Counted from the stretch's first letter, positions 8,947-18,204 are shown. The stretch: 64,000 nucleotides of DNA from Marinobacter sp. C7 (GCF_022343555.1 NZ_JAKQZH010000006.1:86256-150255), one strand, 5' to 3'. A program made the numbers and translations. Notes: generated by a model from the sequence alone, not told the origin.

Positions 8947-10434
8947 ATGTACAACCCAGACGTTCCAGAGACGATCCACGCCTTTTCCGATGATGCCCTC
9001 GGCCATGAGGATGCAACCGGGCTCGCGCAGAGACTCCGCCGCCGGCAAGTCTCCAATGCCGAAGTAACGGAGGCGGCAATCCGGCGGGCCCGGAAGGTGG
9101 AGCCGGAATTGAACAGCGTCGTCACCGAGCATTATGACCAGGCGATGGATGCGGCCAGACGGCTGGACAGGGAACCGCCCGGAGGTAACCCCGGATTTTT
9201 CCGGGGGGTGCCCACCTTTATCAAGGACAACCTCAACGTGGCGGGGCTACCCACTCGCCATGGCTCGGCGGCCATACCGTCCGGCAGGGCCATGCACACC
9301 AGCCCCTTTGCCCAGCAAATGCTGGTTCAGGGTTACGTTTGCCTTGGCAAGAGCTCGATGCCCGAGTTCGGTTTCAACGCCACGACCGAACCGGCTCACG
9401 CTCTGCCAACCCGCAACCCCTGGAATCTCTCCTACTCTACCGGTGCGTCCTCCGGCGGATCAGCCGCGCTGGTGGCCGCCGGCGTGGTTCCGGTTGCCCA
9501 CGCCAATGATGGCGGAGGTTCGATTCGTATTCCGGCGGCCTGCTGTGGACTGGTGGGACTCAAACCGACCCGGGGACGTCTGGTGGATAACGATGCGGTT
9601 CACTCCCTGCCAATCAATATCATCAGTGATGGCATCGTGAGCCGATCCGTCAGGGACACAGCGAATTTCCTGGCCGAAGCGGAGCTCTGGTTCCAGAGCC
9701 CGAAGCTGCCCCCCGTTGGCCGGGTTGAGGGGCCCTCGGGCCGACAGCTGCGTATCGGACTGGTGCTTGATTCGATCAATGGCCACCGTACCGATGACGT
9801 GACCCGCAAAGCCGTGGAGGATACCGCCCGGCATCTGGAACGCCTGGGGCATCAGGTTGTTCCGGTTGCTGTGCCGGTGTCCGAGAGCTTCCCGGATGAC
9901 TTTGCCCTGTACTGGGCGTTGCTCGCCTTCGGCGTGAAAGCCAACGGTCACAAGCTGCTCAATCCGGAGTTCGATAAACACAGGGTGGACGGCCTCACCA
10001 ACGGCCTTGCAAAGATGTTCAAGAGCAACTTCTGGCGCCTGCCCGGTGCCTTGTGGCGGCTCAGACGCTCAACGAGGGATTATGCCCGGGCCATGACCGG
10101 CTACGATGCGGTGCTGACCCCGGTACTGGGGCATACCACCCCGCCCCTGGGACACCTCAGCCCCGATGTGCCCTTTGAAACCCTCTTTGAACGACTGACC
10201 CGGTATGTCAATTTCACGCCACTGGCCAATGCCACCGGTGCACCGGCTATTTCGCTGCCGGCAGCGCTGACGGATGACAACCTGCCCGTCTCCGTTCAGC
10301 TGATGGGCAAGCACGGCGGCGAATCCACCTTGCTGGACCTCGCCTATGCCCTGGAGGCGGAACAGCCCTGGCCCGGACTCTGGCAGCAGGGCAGGCAGGC
10401 TCAGGCCGAAGCAGCCGCTTCAGTGGGCCGGTAA
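8947..10434 (+). CDS. amidase-signature-family hydrolase
   Basis: A 495-residue cytoplasmic enzyme of the amidase signature family. The Ser-cisSer-Lys triad is recognisable: the Lys in FIKDNLNVAGLPTRHGS, the cis-Ser in the stretch STGASSGGSAALVA, and the nucleophile region GGGSIRIPAACCGLVGLKP. Overall it resembles 6-aminohexanoate-cyclic-dimer hydrolases (NylA-like), but substrate cannot be set from sequence; linear amides, lactams or aryl amides are all possible. SD AAGGAG precedes the ATG. The last 34 bases overlap the 3' end of truC on the opposite strand. Confidence 0.85.
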   Translation: MYNPDVPETIHAFSDDALGHEDATGLAQRLRRRQVSNAEVTEAAIRRARKVEPELNSVVTEHYDQAMDAARRLDREPPGGNPGFFRGVPTFIKDNLNVAGLPTRHGSAAIPSGRAMHTSPFAQQMLVQGYVCLGKSSMPEFGFNATTEPAHALPTRNPWNLSYSTGASSGGSAALVAAGVVPVAHANDGGGSIRIPAACCGLVGLKPTRGRLVDNDAVHSLPINIISDGIVSRSVRDTANFLAEAELWFQSPKLPPVGRVEGPSGRQLRIGLVLDSINGHRTDDVTRKAVEDTARHLERLGHQVVPVAVPVSESFPDDFALYWALLAFGVKANGHKLLNPEFDKHRVDGLTNGLAKMFKSNFWRLPGALWRLRRSTRDYARAMTGYDAVLTPVLGHTTPPLGHLSPDVPFETLFERLTRYVNFTPLANATGAPAISLPAALTDDNLPVSVQLMGKHGGESTLLDLAYALEAEQPWPGLWQQGRQAQAEAAASVGR

Positions 10435-11159
10435 CGAAAGTCCGGGAATATCGACATTACCCGCAGGAAACTCTCCTCCAGCGGGGCGTCGAAGATCATC
10501 CTTTTGCCGGTGACCGGATGGGCAAAAGCCATCCGGGTGGCGGCCAGCATCAGCCGCCCTTCCCCGAAACGTTCGGCAAAGTATCGGTTATGACGCCCGC
10601 GTCCGTGGTTGGCGTCGCCAATGATCGGGTGACTGATGTGCTTCATGTGACGGCGCAGCTGGTGTTTGCGGCCGGTTTCCGGAAACAGCTCCACCATGGC
10701 GTAGCGGCTGCTCGGGTATTTCTCGATGGCCACCGGAATCTCGGTGGTGGCCAGGGTTTGGTAACGGGTCCGCGCCCCCCGGACCGGTTGTTCAAGTCCT
10801 TTCAACCGGCGGTCCTCCGGTTCTTCCCGGAGTGGGTGGTCGATGTCACCCTCGGCAGGTGGCCAGCCACGAACCATCGCCAGATAGGTCTTGCTCACTT
10901 CCCCTGACATCATGGCCAGCCCGAGAATCCGCGCGGTCTCCGGATCACGGGCAAAGACAAGGACGCCCGAGGTGGGCCGGTCCAGACGGTGAACCGGGTA
11001 GACGTGATTGCCACCGTTCAGGGCTCGGGCATACTGCAGGGCAAACTCGGTTTCATGCTTGTCGATCGGACTGCGATGTACCAGAAGACCGGCCGGCTTG
11101 TGGACCACAAGCAACTGCTCGTCGCGGTAGATTTCCAGGAGTGGGTTGTCTTTTGCCAT
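10401..11159 (-). CDS. truC: tRNA pseudouridine synthase C (RluA family)
   Basis: The 252-residue enzyme should form pseudouridine at position 65 of tRNAs. The RluA-family catalytic motif HRLDRPTSGV carries the Asp nucleophile; KPAGLLVHRS near the N-terminus and ETGRKHQLRRH..HPIIGD near the C-terminus follow TruC rather than RluA/C/D. It starts 3 bases after the RND permease stop, so it is the last gene of a three-gene efflux unit, an odd partner. It is convergent with the amidase gene, with overlapping ends. Confidence 0.85.
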   Translation of the reverse strand: MAKDNPLLEIYRDEQLLVVHKPAGLLVHRSPIDKHETEFALQYARALNGGNHVYPVHRLDRPTSGVLVFARDPETARILGLAMMSGEVSKTYLAMVRGWPPAEGDIDHPLREEPEDRRLKGLEQPVRGARTRYQTLATTEIPVAIEKYPSSRYAMVELFPETGRKHQLRRHMKHISHPIIGDANHGRGRHNRYFAERFGEGRLMLAATRMAFAHPVTGKRMIFDAPLEESFLRVMSIFPDFRYRPTEAAASA

Positions 11160-11162
11160 GCC

Positions 11163-14100
11163 CTACTTACTCTCCGGCTGCAATCGTCCTGTGAGCTGCC
11201 GGACTCTTCGACCGGTGTTCTCACCAAGCACCAGGAGGGCCGGAGTCAGCAGCAGCGTCAGAATAGTCGCAAAGCCGAGGCCTCCGGCGATGGCGCTGGA
11301 GAGCTGGGTCCACCACTGGGTAGAGGGCGCCCCGAGGCCCAGGGAGGGGCTGAGCAGATCGACGTTGACGCCGAGCACCATCGGCATGAGCCCGAGCACC
11401 GTGGTTATTGCCGTTAACAGGACCGGCCGCATACGAAGGCAGCCGGTTTCCAGGGCCGACTCGTAGGGTGGCAGCCCGTCCCTTCGCATCTGGTTGTAGG
11501 TATCGATCAGGATGATGTTGTTGTTCACCACAATGCCCGCCAGAGCAATGATTCCCATGCCGACCATCACAATCCCGAACGGCTGACTGTTCACCAGCAG
11601 CCCGATCAGGACACCGGCGGTGGACAGCACGATGGCAGACAGAATAAGGAAGGTCTGATAGAGGGAATTGAACTGGGTTACCAGGATCAGCAGCATCAGG
11701 CCGATGGCAACCAGGAACGCCGTGGTGAGGAACGATGCTGCCTGCTGCTGATCCTCGCTCTCGCCGGCAAAACCCACGGTGACGCCCTCGGGCGGTTCCG
11801 GCATTTTCTCTTCCAATACCCGCAGCATTTCGTCCACCTGCCGGCCCGCAGCCAGATCCGATTTGATAGTCACCGTGCGCTGACCGTCGACCCGCACAAT
11901 ACTGCCGGTCTTGTCCCCGGGTTCCAGAGTCACGAATTCGGAAAGCGGCACCTGGCCCCTGGACGTATTGATGGTCTGGCGCTGCAGCTGATCCAGCTCT
12001 CGCCAGTTATTGGGGACCCGCACTGCAATATCCACCTCATCCCGGACATCTTCCGGACGGTAGGTGGCCAACACCAGACCGTTGGTGACCAGACGCACGG
12101 CACTGCCAATACTGAGTACATCGGTGCCGAAGCGGGCCGCGGCCTCCCGGTCCACCCTGAGCTGCCATTCAATGCCCGGCAGGCTCCGGTCGTCCTCAAT
12201 TTCCACAAAGCCATCAAGCGTGCGCATCCGTTCAGCGACAGCGTCCACAAAACCGTTGAGCTGACCGCTGTCATGGCTGCTGATCTGGATCTCGATCGGC
12301 TTGCCTTCGGCAGGCCCTCCCTCCTGTTTACGGAATTCCAGCTCGATGCCCGGGATGTCGGAAGTACGCTCGCGGAAATCCTCCAGTATTGCGCTGGCGG
12401 GCCGACGGGTGAACCAGTCGGTGAACTGGAACTGCAATACCCCGATGACATCGGGAGCCATCCGGGTATTGTTATTGAGCATGGAGCGGGCATAGAGCGC
12501 CTTCACCTCGTGCATACCCTGCAATCGCTGTTCAACCTCGCGCACAATCCCGTCACGTTCCCAGACCGACAGATCGCCCCGCGCGCGCACCTGGACCTGG
12601 GCCGAGTCAGGCTCCACGCTGGGAAAGAATTCCACCCCGTGGTTGAAACGGGCGTAGGCGGCATAAATCAAGAGGATCACCGCCAGCACGCCCAGCAGGG
12701 TGAATCCCGGGAATTTCAGGAGACGGGCCAGGGCGAAGCGGTAATAGCCCATCATGCGGCCGTCAGAATGGGGCTCACGGGCCCGGCGACCGCCACTGAC
12801 TCCGCCAAGCACGGGCAGAAACACCAACGCCATTGCGAGGGAGGCGGTCAGGCAGATGATGACTGTAATCGGCAGGAATTTCATGAACTCACCCACCACA
12901 CCGGGCCAGAACAACAAGGGCACGAACACCGCCAGGGTGGTCGCGGTGGAGGCGATAATGGGCCAGGCCATCCGGCTGGCCGCCTCAGCCCAGGCGGAAC
13001 GGACAGTGCCCCCCTCGGACAGGTTCCGGTCTGCCAGTTCGGACACCACGATCGCGCCGTCCACCAGCATGCCGGCGACGAGGATCAGACTGAACAGTAC
13101 AACGATATTGAGCGTGAGGCCCATCCCCCAGATCACCAGGATCCCGGTCAGGAAAGCACCGGGAATGGTCAGCCCGACCAGCAGTGCAGAACGCAGGCCC
13201 ATGGCGGCAATCACCACAATGATCACAAGCACGATGGCGGTCAGCACGTTGTTGAGCAGATCCGAGAGGATGTCCTGCACCTCGTCCGACTGGTCCATGA
13301 TGTACCGGATATCCAGACTTTCGGGCAGCTGCGGACCAGCCTGATCGATCAGTTCCCGCACCTGATCCACCGTTTCGATGATGTTGGCTCCGGAACGCTT
13401 GGATACTTCCAGCACCAGCGCCGGCTTACCGTTGATGCGGGCGAATCCGGTGGGGTCCTTGAACGTCCGTTGGAGCATGGCGACATCGCCGAAAGTCACC
13501 ACGGTATCGCCGTCCACTTTCACCGGCATGGACATGACGTCCTCGATGCTCTCGATCACACCGGGCACTTTCAGCGCCATACGACCATTGCCGGTATCAA
13601 GGGAGCCCGCCGCCACCAGCTGGTTGTTGCGGGCCACCAGGGAGGCGAGCCGGTCGAAATCAATGCCGTAGCTTTCCAGCACCTGGGGGTCCACCACCAC
13701 TTCCAGCTGGTCTTCCCGGTCACCGCCAATCTCGACCTCCAACACCTCCGGAATCGCCTCGATGGCATCCTGGAGCCGTCGGGCGACGGTGATCAGCTCC
13801 CGCTCGGACAGCGGCCCGGACAGGCCCACCGACAACACCGGGAACAGGGACACATTGATCTCGTTCACCCTCGGCTCGTCCGCCTCCTGGGGCAGCTTGG
13901 TGCGCGCGGTATCCACCTTTTCACGGACGTCCTGCAGGGCCATATCGGGATCAAAGCCGGCATCGAATTCCAGCATGACCGAGGCGTGGCCCTCAGAGGC
14001 GGTACTGCGCATTTCCTTGATCCCCTCCAATGACCGAAGCTCCTGTTCCATAGGCCGCACCAGCAGGCGCTCCGCATCCTCCGGGCTGATGCCGTCCAGA

Positions 14101-14252
14101 GTCATGGACACATAGATAATCGGGATGGTGACATCCGGATTCGCTTCCTTGGGGATGATGTTGAACGCCGCGATGCCGCCAAGAATGAGGAAAGTGAGCG
14201 TCAGCAGGGTCGTCCGGCTGCGATCCATGGCGGCGAAGATCAGTGCCCGCAT
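11163..14252 (-). CDS. RND-family efflux transporter permease
   Basis: A 1029-residue inner-membrane pump of the hydrophobe/amphiphile RND class, proton-driven and trimeric with an outer-membrane channel. It has the duplicated layout: an N-terminal TM, a large periplasmic loop, six TMs, then the same again. The TM4 proton-relay motif reads GMLVDGAIVV, with one Asp where AcrB has two, which is a known subfamily variation. Substrates are unknown. It follows the membrane-fusion gene by 5 bases and precedes truC by 3; no TolC-type gene is next to it. Confidence 0.9.
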   Translation of the reverse strand: MRALIFAAMDRSRTTLLTLTFLILGGIAAFNIIPKEANPDVTIPIIYVSMTLDGISPEDAERLLVRPMEQELRSLEGIKEMRSTASEGHASVMLEFDAGFDPDMALQDVREKVDTARTKLPQEADEPRVNEINVSLFPVLSVGLSGPLSERELITVARRLQDAIEAIPEVLEVEIGGDREDQLEVVVDPQVLESYGIDFDRLASLVARNNQLVAAGSLDTGNGRMALKVPGVIESIEDVMSMPVKVDGDTVVTFGDVAMLQRTFKDPTGFARINGKPALVLEVSKRSGANIIETVDQVRELIDQAGPQLPESLDIRYIMDQSDEVQDILSDLLNNVLTAIVLVIIVVIAAMGLRSALLVGLTIPGAFLTGILVIWGMGLTLNIVVLFSLILVAGMLVDGAIVVSELADRNLSEGGTVRSAWAEAASRMAWPIIASTATTLAVFVPLLFWPGVVGEFMKFLPITVIICLTASLAMALVFLPVLGGVSGGRRAREPHSDGRMMGYYRFALARLLKFPGFTLLGVLAVILLIYAAYARFNHGVEFFPSVEPDSAQVQVRARGDLSVWERDGIVREVEQRLQGMHEVKALYARSMLNNNTRMAPDVIGVLQFQFTDWFTRRPASAILEDFRERTSDIPGIELEFRKQEGGPAEGKPIEIQISSHDSGQLNGFVDAVAERMRTLDGFVEIEDDRSLPGIEWQLRVDREAAARFGTDVLSIGSAVRLVTNGLVLATYRPEDVRDEVDIAVRVPNNWRELDQLQRQTINTSRGQVPLSEFVTLEPGDKTGSIVRVDGQRTVTIKSDLAAGRQVDEMLRVLEEKMPEPPEGVTVGFAGESEDQQQAASFLTTAFLVAIGLMLLILVTQFNSLYQTFLILSAIVLSTAGVLIGLLVNSQPFGIVMVGMGIIALAGIVVNNNIILIDTYNQMRRDGLPPYESALETGCLRMRPVLLTAITTVLGLMPMVLGVNVDLLSPSLGLGAPSTQWWTQLSSAIAGGLGFATILTLLLTPALLVLGENTGRRVRQLTGRLQPESK

Positions 14253-14257
14253 ACCAA

Positions 14258-15340
14258 TCAGCCCCTGTTGTCCGAGCGATCCACGGGAATCACTTCCTCA
14301 CCCTCACTGACGAAGCCGCCGCCCCGGGTGATCAGGCGGATTTCGTCAGGCAACCCGGTCACCCAGGCCCCTTCGGTCGACACGCTGAGCAAGCGGACCG
14401 TTGCGAAGACCACCCGGTTATTGCCGTCCACATACTTGATTCCCGGGCGACCATCATCGCCAAGGCTCAGGTAGGCCGGCGAGATGAACATGGCTTTGAC
14501 TTCCGGCAGCGAGATGCGCAGGCTGGCACTGCCACCGGCGACCCGTTTCAGATCCGGGTTTTCCACAGCGATCTCGACCGCAAAACTACGGGTCTCCGGG
14601 TTGGCCGCACTGGCCACGAAGGTCACTACACCACGGAGCTGGCCGCCGTCCAACAGGTCGATCCTGACCGGCTGACCCACCGCAACCTGACTGACCGACT
14701 GCTGTGGTATCTGGCCAGTCGCTTTCAGTCGATCAATCCGGACCAGCTCGAAAAGCGGAGAACCGATCTGAACCAGGGTTCCGGGCTCAATCTGTCGGGC
14801 ATTGATAATTCCGTTGAACGGAGCGGTCGGCGTCAGGTGCTGCACCGCCAGGCGGGCTGACGTCAGTTCGGCACGGGCGGCGGCAAGCTCGCTTTCCAGG
14901 TCAAGCAACTGCGACTGAGAGGTAAAATTGTCCGAGCGCAGCCGGCGCGCCGCCGCAAGGTCCGCCTCCAGCTGTTTCACCCGGGCATTCCAGCGGTCCA
15001 CCAGCGCGGAGCGGCCATCGTCGGAAAGGCGGGCCAGGACCTGGCCGCTACTCACGCTCTCTCCCAGATCGGCGGCAACCTTCTCAACCGTCCCTGCCAC
15101 CCGGGCGCTGAGGCTCACGGAAAGCCAGGGCTCAAGCTGCCCCTGGAGCTGTATTCCCGGTTCGTGCAGGCGCGCCTGCAGCGTTTCCACCTCTACACTG
15201 GTCAGCTCCGCCTCGGGATCCTGTTGCCGCTCGGGCGCCTGATTCGATGAAACCTTTACCTCCCCGGTCATCATCCAGATGACCAGCAGAATAACCACCA
15301 GCAGGGATAACCCCAGGGAACCCCATTTTGCCTTCGTCAT
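14258..15340 (-). CDS. RND efflux membrane fusion (periplasmic adaptor) protein
   Basis: The start is set at MTKAKWGSLG (360 residues) because this gives an N-terminal membrane anchor (GLSLLVVILLVIWMM); the frame is open back to 15433 but that extension is unlike the family. A barrel-sandwich/lipoyl half (QLEPWLSVSLSARVAGTVEKV), an alpha-helical hairpin (Arg/Ala/Leu-rich, about 110-165), the second lipoyl half (APFNGIINARQIEPGTLVQIG) and a beta-barrel follow. It bridges the RND pump and an outer-membrane channel. First gene of the unit with the permease and truC. Confidence 0.88.
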   Translation of the reverse strand: MTKAKWGSLGLSLLVVILLVIWMMTGEVKVSSNQAPERQQDPEAELTSVEVETLQARLHEPGIQLQGQLEPWLSVSLSARVAGTVEKVAADLGESVSSGQVLARLSDDGRSALVDRWNARVKQLEADLAAARRLRSDNFTSQSQLLDLESELAAARAELTSARLAVQHLTPTAPFNGIINARQIEPGTLVQIGSPLFELVRIDRLKATGQIPQQSVSQVAVGQPVRIDLLDGGQLRGVVTFVASAANPETRSFAVEIAVENPDLKRVAGGSASLRISLPEVKAMFISPAYLSLGDDGRPGIKYVDGNNRVVFATVRLLSVSTEGAWVTGLPDEIRLITRGGGFVSEGEEVIPVDRSDNRG

Positions 15341-15427
15341 TGAATGCTCGCTGTGCCTGAAAACGGTGAACAAGGATCCGGAATGAGAAACCTCAGGCCG
15401 GTTTGGGAAAAAACCGGCAATTAACGG

Positions 15428-15457
15428 TTGCATCCGATTAAAAGCGTGAGGTAGATT
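15428..15457 (+). promoter_or_regulatory. candidate promoter for the ilv leader-ilvGM unit
   Basis: TTGCAT (15428-15433) and TAGATT (15452-15457) are separated by 18 bases, placing transcription start near 15464 and the leader ATG about 38 bases downstream. Both hexamers are imperfect. The -10 overlaps a palindrome described separately. Confidence 0.35.
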
Positions 15458-15470
15458 CTACACAGAATCT
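15453..15470. repeat. palindrome AGATTCT-ACAC-AGAATCT upstream of the ilv leader
   Basis: Seven-base perfect arms with a four-base spacer, followed by TTTTA on the plus strand. It overlaps the proposed -10 of the ilv promoter and lies 112 bases upstream of the divergent membrane-fusion gene. No plus-strand gene ends here, so a terminator role is unlikely; an operator for either direction is possible. Confidence 0.4.
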
Positions 15471-15501
15471 TTTTACGAATTCAGAGCAGACTGTCGATTT
15501 C

Positions 15502-15594
15502 ATGAATCTCAACGCAGTGATTGTCCTTGTGAAGCTTGTCCTGGTGGTCGTGGTACCGTCCGGGGGCTTTTGCGTGGACAAGCGGGTGAGATAG
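15502..15594 (+). CDS. ilvL: ilv leader peptide (attenuation control of ilvGM)
   Basis: A 30-codon open frame just upstream of a terminator hairpin and ilvG. Residues 6-18 read VIVLVKLVLVVVV: twelve of thirteen are Val, Leu or Ile, the end products of the pathway, as expected of a leader that senses charged branched-chain tRNAs. The frame ends at TAG, 23 bases before the terminator stem. CCGGGGG at 15560-15566, just after the valine run, can pair with CCCCCGG at 15621-15627 in the left arm of the terminator, giving a plausible antiterminator when ribosomes stall on Val/Leu codons. Too short to identify by homology; the call rests on composition and position. Confidence 0.82.
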   Translation: MNLNAVIVLVKLVLVVVVPSGGFCVDKRVR

Positions 15595-15617
15595 CGACAA
15601 ACCTGACAAGACACCAG

Positions 15618-15657
15618 AAACCCCCGGCACCGAAAGGTCCCGGGGGTTTCTTTTTTT
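15618..15657 (+). terminator. attenuator terminator upstream of ilvG
   Basis: A 14-bp stem with one mismatch (15618-15631 with 15636-15649) and a GAAA loop, followed by CTTTTTTT. It is a textbook intrinsic terminator placed between the leader peptide and ilvG, 27 bases before the ilvG start. Confidence 0.88.
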
Positions 15658-15684
15658 GGGGCAAAGAAAAAGGGAAAAACGACC

Positions 15685-17385
15685 ATGAACGGCGCACAGC
15701 ACATTCTTGAAGCGTTCCACCGCCACAACATCAGCACGGTTTTCGGGTATCCCGGCGGCTGCATCATGCCGCTATACGACGCGCTGGTGGACGATGTGGG
15801 TGTGGAGCACGTGCTGTGTCGCCATGAACAGGCCTGTGCCCTGGCCGCCGACGGCTATGCCCGGGCCAGTGGCAAGCTGGGGGTTTGTATCGCCACCTCC
15901 GGCCCCGGTGCCACCAATCTGATTACCGGTGTAGCCAATGCGCACCGGGATTCTATCCCCATGCTGGTCGTCACTGGTCAGGTGCCCTCAGGTCTGATCG
16001 GCACCGATGCTTTCCAGGAAACCGATGTCCTGGGCATGACCTTGGGCATCGTCAAGCACAGCTACCTGGTGGAGGATGCCGATTCCCTGCCGGCGATCAT
16101 GGAAGAAGCCATCAAACTGGCCCAGAGTGGCCGGCCGGGGCCGGTGTGGATCGACATTCCCAAAGATCTGCTGCTGACCGAAGTGGCCGACACCCCCTCC
16201 ACCAGATCCACCCCACAGGAAACGGGTTGCCCGGACCTCAGCGAAGCCCTGAGCATGCTGCGCTCGGCTCGAAAGCCTCTGTTGTACAGCGGCGGCGGCA
16301 TCAGCCTGGCCCATGCCGAGGACAGTTTCCGGGCCTTCGCCGAATCCTGCGCCCTGCCAGCAGTTGTCACCCTCAAGGGCATCGGCAACCCGGGCAAGCA
16401 TAATCCCTACAACCTGGGGATGCTGGGCATGCATGGTTCCCGGGCGGCCAACAAGGCCGTGGACGAGTGCGACCTGTTACTGGTCATCGGAGCCCGCCTG
16501 GACGACCGCGCTACGGGCAAGCTGGACGGCTTCGCTCCCAACGCCAGGATAATCCACATCGACGCCGATGCTGCCGAAATCAACAAGCTGCGCTCCGCCG
16601 ATCTCGCAATCCGCGGGGACCTGAATGCCATACTCAGTGGGTTGACTGAAGCGTTGCAGGATGAGCCACTGGCCATCAGCAACTGGCAGAAGCAATGCCG
16701 GACCTGGCACACCACCGGGGGCTTCCACGCCGCTGACAACGAAGAACCCCTGGCCCCGATCACCGGCCCGGCCTTCATTCGACAACTCTCACGGGTTGCG
16801 CCGGACGACACCGTGATCGCCTGTGACGTTGGCCAGCACCAGATGTGGGTGGCCCAGCATTACGCGTTTGATCATCCGCGCCACCATCTCACCAGCGGGG
16901 GCCTGGGCACCATGGGCTTCGGACTGCCCGCGGCCATCGGCGCCCAGTTTGCCGACCGCAACAGCACGGTCATCAACGTCACCGGCGACGGCTCGTTCAT
17001 GATGAACGCCCAGGAACTGGCGACCATCCGCCGCTACAACCTGCCGGTCAAGCTGATCGTCATGGACAACCAGTGCCTGGGCATGGTGCGCCAGCAGCAG
17101 GAGCTGTTCTACAACAACCGGGAGAGCCAGATAAACCTGGACGACAACCCGGACTTCGTTGCGATGGCCCGGGCATTCGACATCCCGGCCCTGCACATCG
17201 AACGCACCGACCAGATCCGCCGCGGCATCGAGACCATCCTGGCCTACAACGGCCCGATGCTGCTGCACGTGGCCATCAGCCGTGAAGAAAACGTCTGGCC
17301 CATCGTCAAACCCGGGGCCAGCAACCGCGAAATGATCGACGAAACCCGACGCCCATCCAAAGCCAGCAAGGAACAAGTTGCATGA
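15685..17385 (+). CDS. ilvG: acetolactate synthase II large (catalytic) subunit
   Basis: The thiamine-diphosphate enzyme condenses pyruvate with pyruvate or 2-ketobutyrate in the first common step of Val, Leu and Ile synthesis. 566 residues; catalytic Glu48 in LCRHEQA, FAD/TPP family text ATSGPGATNLITG, and the Mg-TPP motif GDGSFMMNAQE ending near VMDNQ. From MNGAQ onward it matches AHAS II (IlvG) rather than IlvB/IlvI. The gene is intact, without the frameshift known from E. coli K-12 ilvG. The stop overlaps the ilvM start (ATGA). Control by attenuation is inferred from the leader. Confidence 0.95.
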   Translation: MNGAQHILEAFHRHNISTVFGYPGGCIMPLYDALVDDVGVEHVLCRHEQACALAADGYARASGKLGVCIATSGPGATNLITGVANAHRDSIPMLVVTGQVPSGLIGTDAFQETDVLGMTLGIVKHSYLVEDADSLPAIMEEAIKLAQSGRPGPVWIDIPKDLLLTEVADTPSTRSTPQETGCPDLSEALSMLRSARKPLLYSGGGISLAHAEDSFRAFAESCALPAVVTLKGIGNPGKHNPYNLGMLGMHGSRAANKAVDECDLLLVIGARLDDRATGKLDGFAPNARIIHIDADAAEINKLRSADLAIRGDLNAILSGLTEALQDEPLAISNWQKQCRTWHTTGGFHAADNEEPLAPITGPAFIRQLSRVAPDDTVIACDVGQHQMWVAQHYAFDHPRHHLTSGGLGTMGFGLPAAIGAQFADRNSTVINVTGDGSFMMNAQELATIRRYNLPVKLIVMDNQCLGMVRQQQELFYNNRESQINLDDNPDFVAMARAFDIPALHIERTDQIRRGIETILAYNGPMLLHVAISREENVWPIVKPGASNREMIDETRRPSKASKEQVA

Positions 17386-17660
17386 ACCCGCAAAGCCAGC
17401 CTTCAACGCCCAGCTACACCATCAACTGCCGTATGATCCAGGAAGCTGCCGCTCTGGAACGGCTTTGCCAGGTGGTCCGCATCCGCGGGTTCCGGATTGC
17501 CACCATGGCGGTGGAAACCGCCGGCGAGCATCTGAACATCGCCCTCACCCTGGAGGGTACTCGGCCGATAGCCATGTTGCAGTCGCAACTGGAGAAGCTT
17601 CACACGGTTGCCGAGGTTGCCCTCGCATCCGGGTCTGTGGCTCGTTCCCGTTCGGCCTGA
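17382..17660 (+). CDS. ilvM: acetolactate synthase II small (regulatory) subunit, ACT domain
   Basis: A 92-residue protein that is essentially one ACT domain (about 15-85: AALERLCQVVRIRGFRIATMAVE, ending near LEKLHTVAEVALAS). IlvM activates and stabilises IlvG; AHAS II is relatively insensitive to valine. Start overlaps the ilvG stop by four bases, indicating translational coupling. The downstream ilv genes (ilvDAE) usual in enterics are absent. Confidence 0.85.
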   Translation: MNPQSQPSTPSYTINCRMIQEAAALERLCQVVRIRGFRIATMAVETAGEHLNIALTLEGTRPIAMLQSQLEKLHTVAEVALASGSVARSRSA

Positions 17661-17691
17661 GGTTTGGGGGTATCGTCCTTTCTTAGCCTGA

Positions 17692-17731
17692 GGTTGGGCG
17701 GGCAGGTACGGCGCAGGCCCGCCCCTCAACC
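17692..17731. terminator. possible bidirectional terminator hairpin between ilvM and cynS
   Basis: GGTTG plus GGCGGGC on the left can pair with GCCCGCC plus CAACC on the right, with a 3-base bulge. It lies between two convergent genes. Neither side has a good T-tract, so efficient intrinsic termination is uncertain. Confidence 0.35.
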
Positions 17732-17760
17732 AACAGGCCAAGAAGGCGGGCACCTGCGAA

Positions 17761-18204
17761 TTACCAGGCTTTGTAGGGCAGGAACTTCCCGTTCATGGTC
17801 ACAACTACACGGTCCCCCTTGGGGTTCTCCTCTTTCTCGATATCCATGGTGAAATCGATGGCGCTCATGATGCCGTCGCCGAACTTCTCGTGGATGAGTT
17901 CCTTCATGGTGTCACCGTAGACGCCGACCACCTCGTACAGACGGTAGATCAGCGGGTCCTGCGGGACCGCACCATCCCAGGCCTTCTTTGGACACACCTG
18001 CAGGGCTTCCGCTACCGGCTTGTCGAGGCCGAGGGTTTCACACAGTGCGAAGGCCTTGTCTTCGGTGAGGCTGTTCATGCCCAGGGCGGCCGAGGTGGTG
18101 AACACCGGGGACATGCCGATGGCCTCGGCAATCGCCTCCCAGGTCATGCCCTTGGAGACTTTGGCTTCCAGGATTTTGGCGGTCATAAGTTCTTTGTTCA
18201 TCAT
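17761..18204 (-). CDS. cynS: cyanate hydratase (cyanase)
   Basis: Cyanase converts cyanate and bicarbonate to ammonia and carbon dioxide; the enzyme is a cytoplasmic decamer. 147 residues; the catalytic triad R88, E91 (YRLYEVV) and S114 (GIMSAIDF) matches E. coli R96, E99, S122 at a constant offset of eight. The first of two adjacent ATGs is chosen because GAGGAA lies six bases before it. It is the last gene of the minus-strand cynABD-S cluster, allowing use of cyanate as nitrogen source and its detoxification. Confidence 0.96.
   Translation of the reverse strand: MMNKELMTAKILEAKVSKGMTWEAIAEAIGMSPVFTTSAALGMNSLTEDKAFALCETLGLDKPVAEALQVCPKKAWDGAVPQDPLIYRLYEVVGVYGDTMKELIHEKFGDGIMSAIDFTMDIEKEENPKGDRVVVTMNGKFLPYKAW

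Noticed and set aside
12273..14033. 586-residue plus-strand open frame opposite the RND permease
   Set aside because: His/Gly/Gln-rich antisense composition typical of a shadow frame; the minus strand encodes an intact RND protein.
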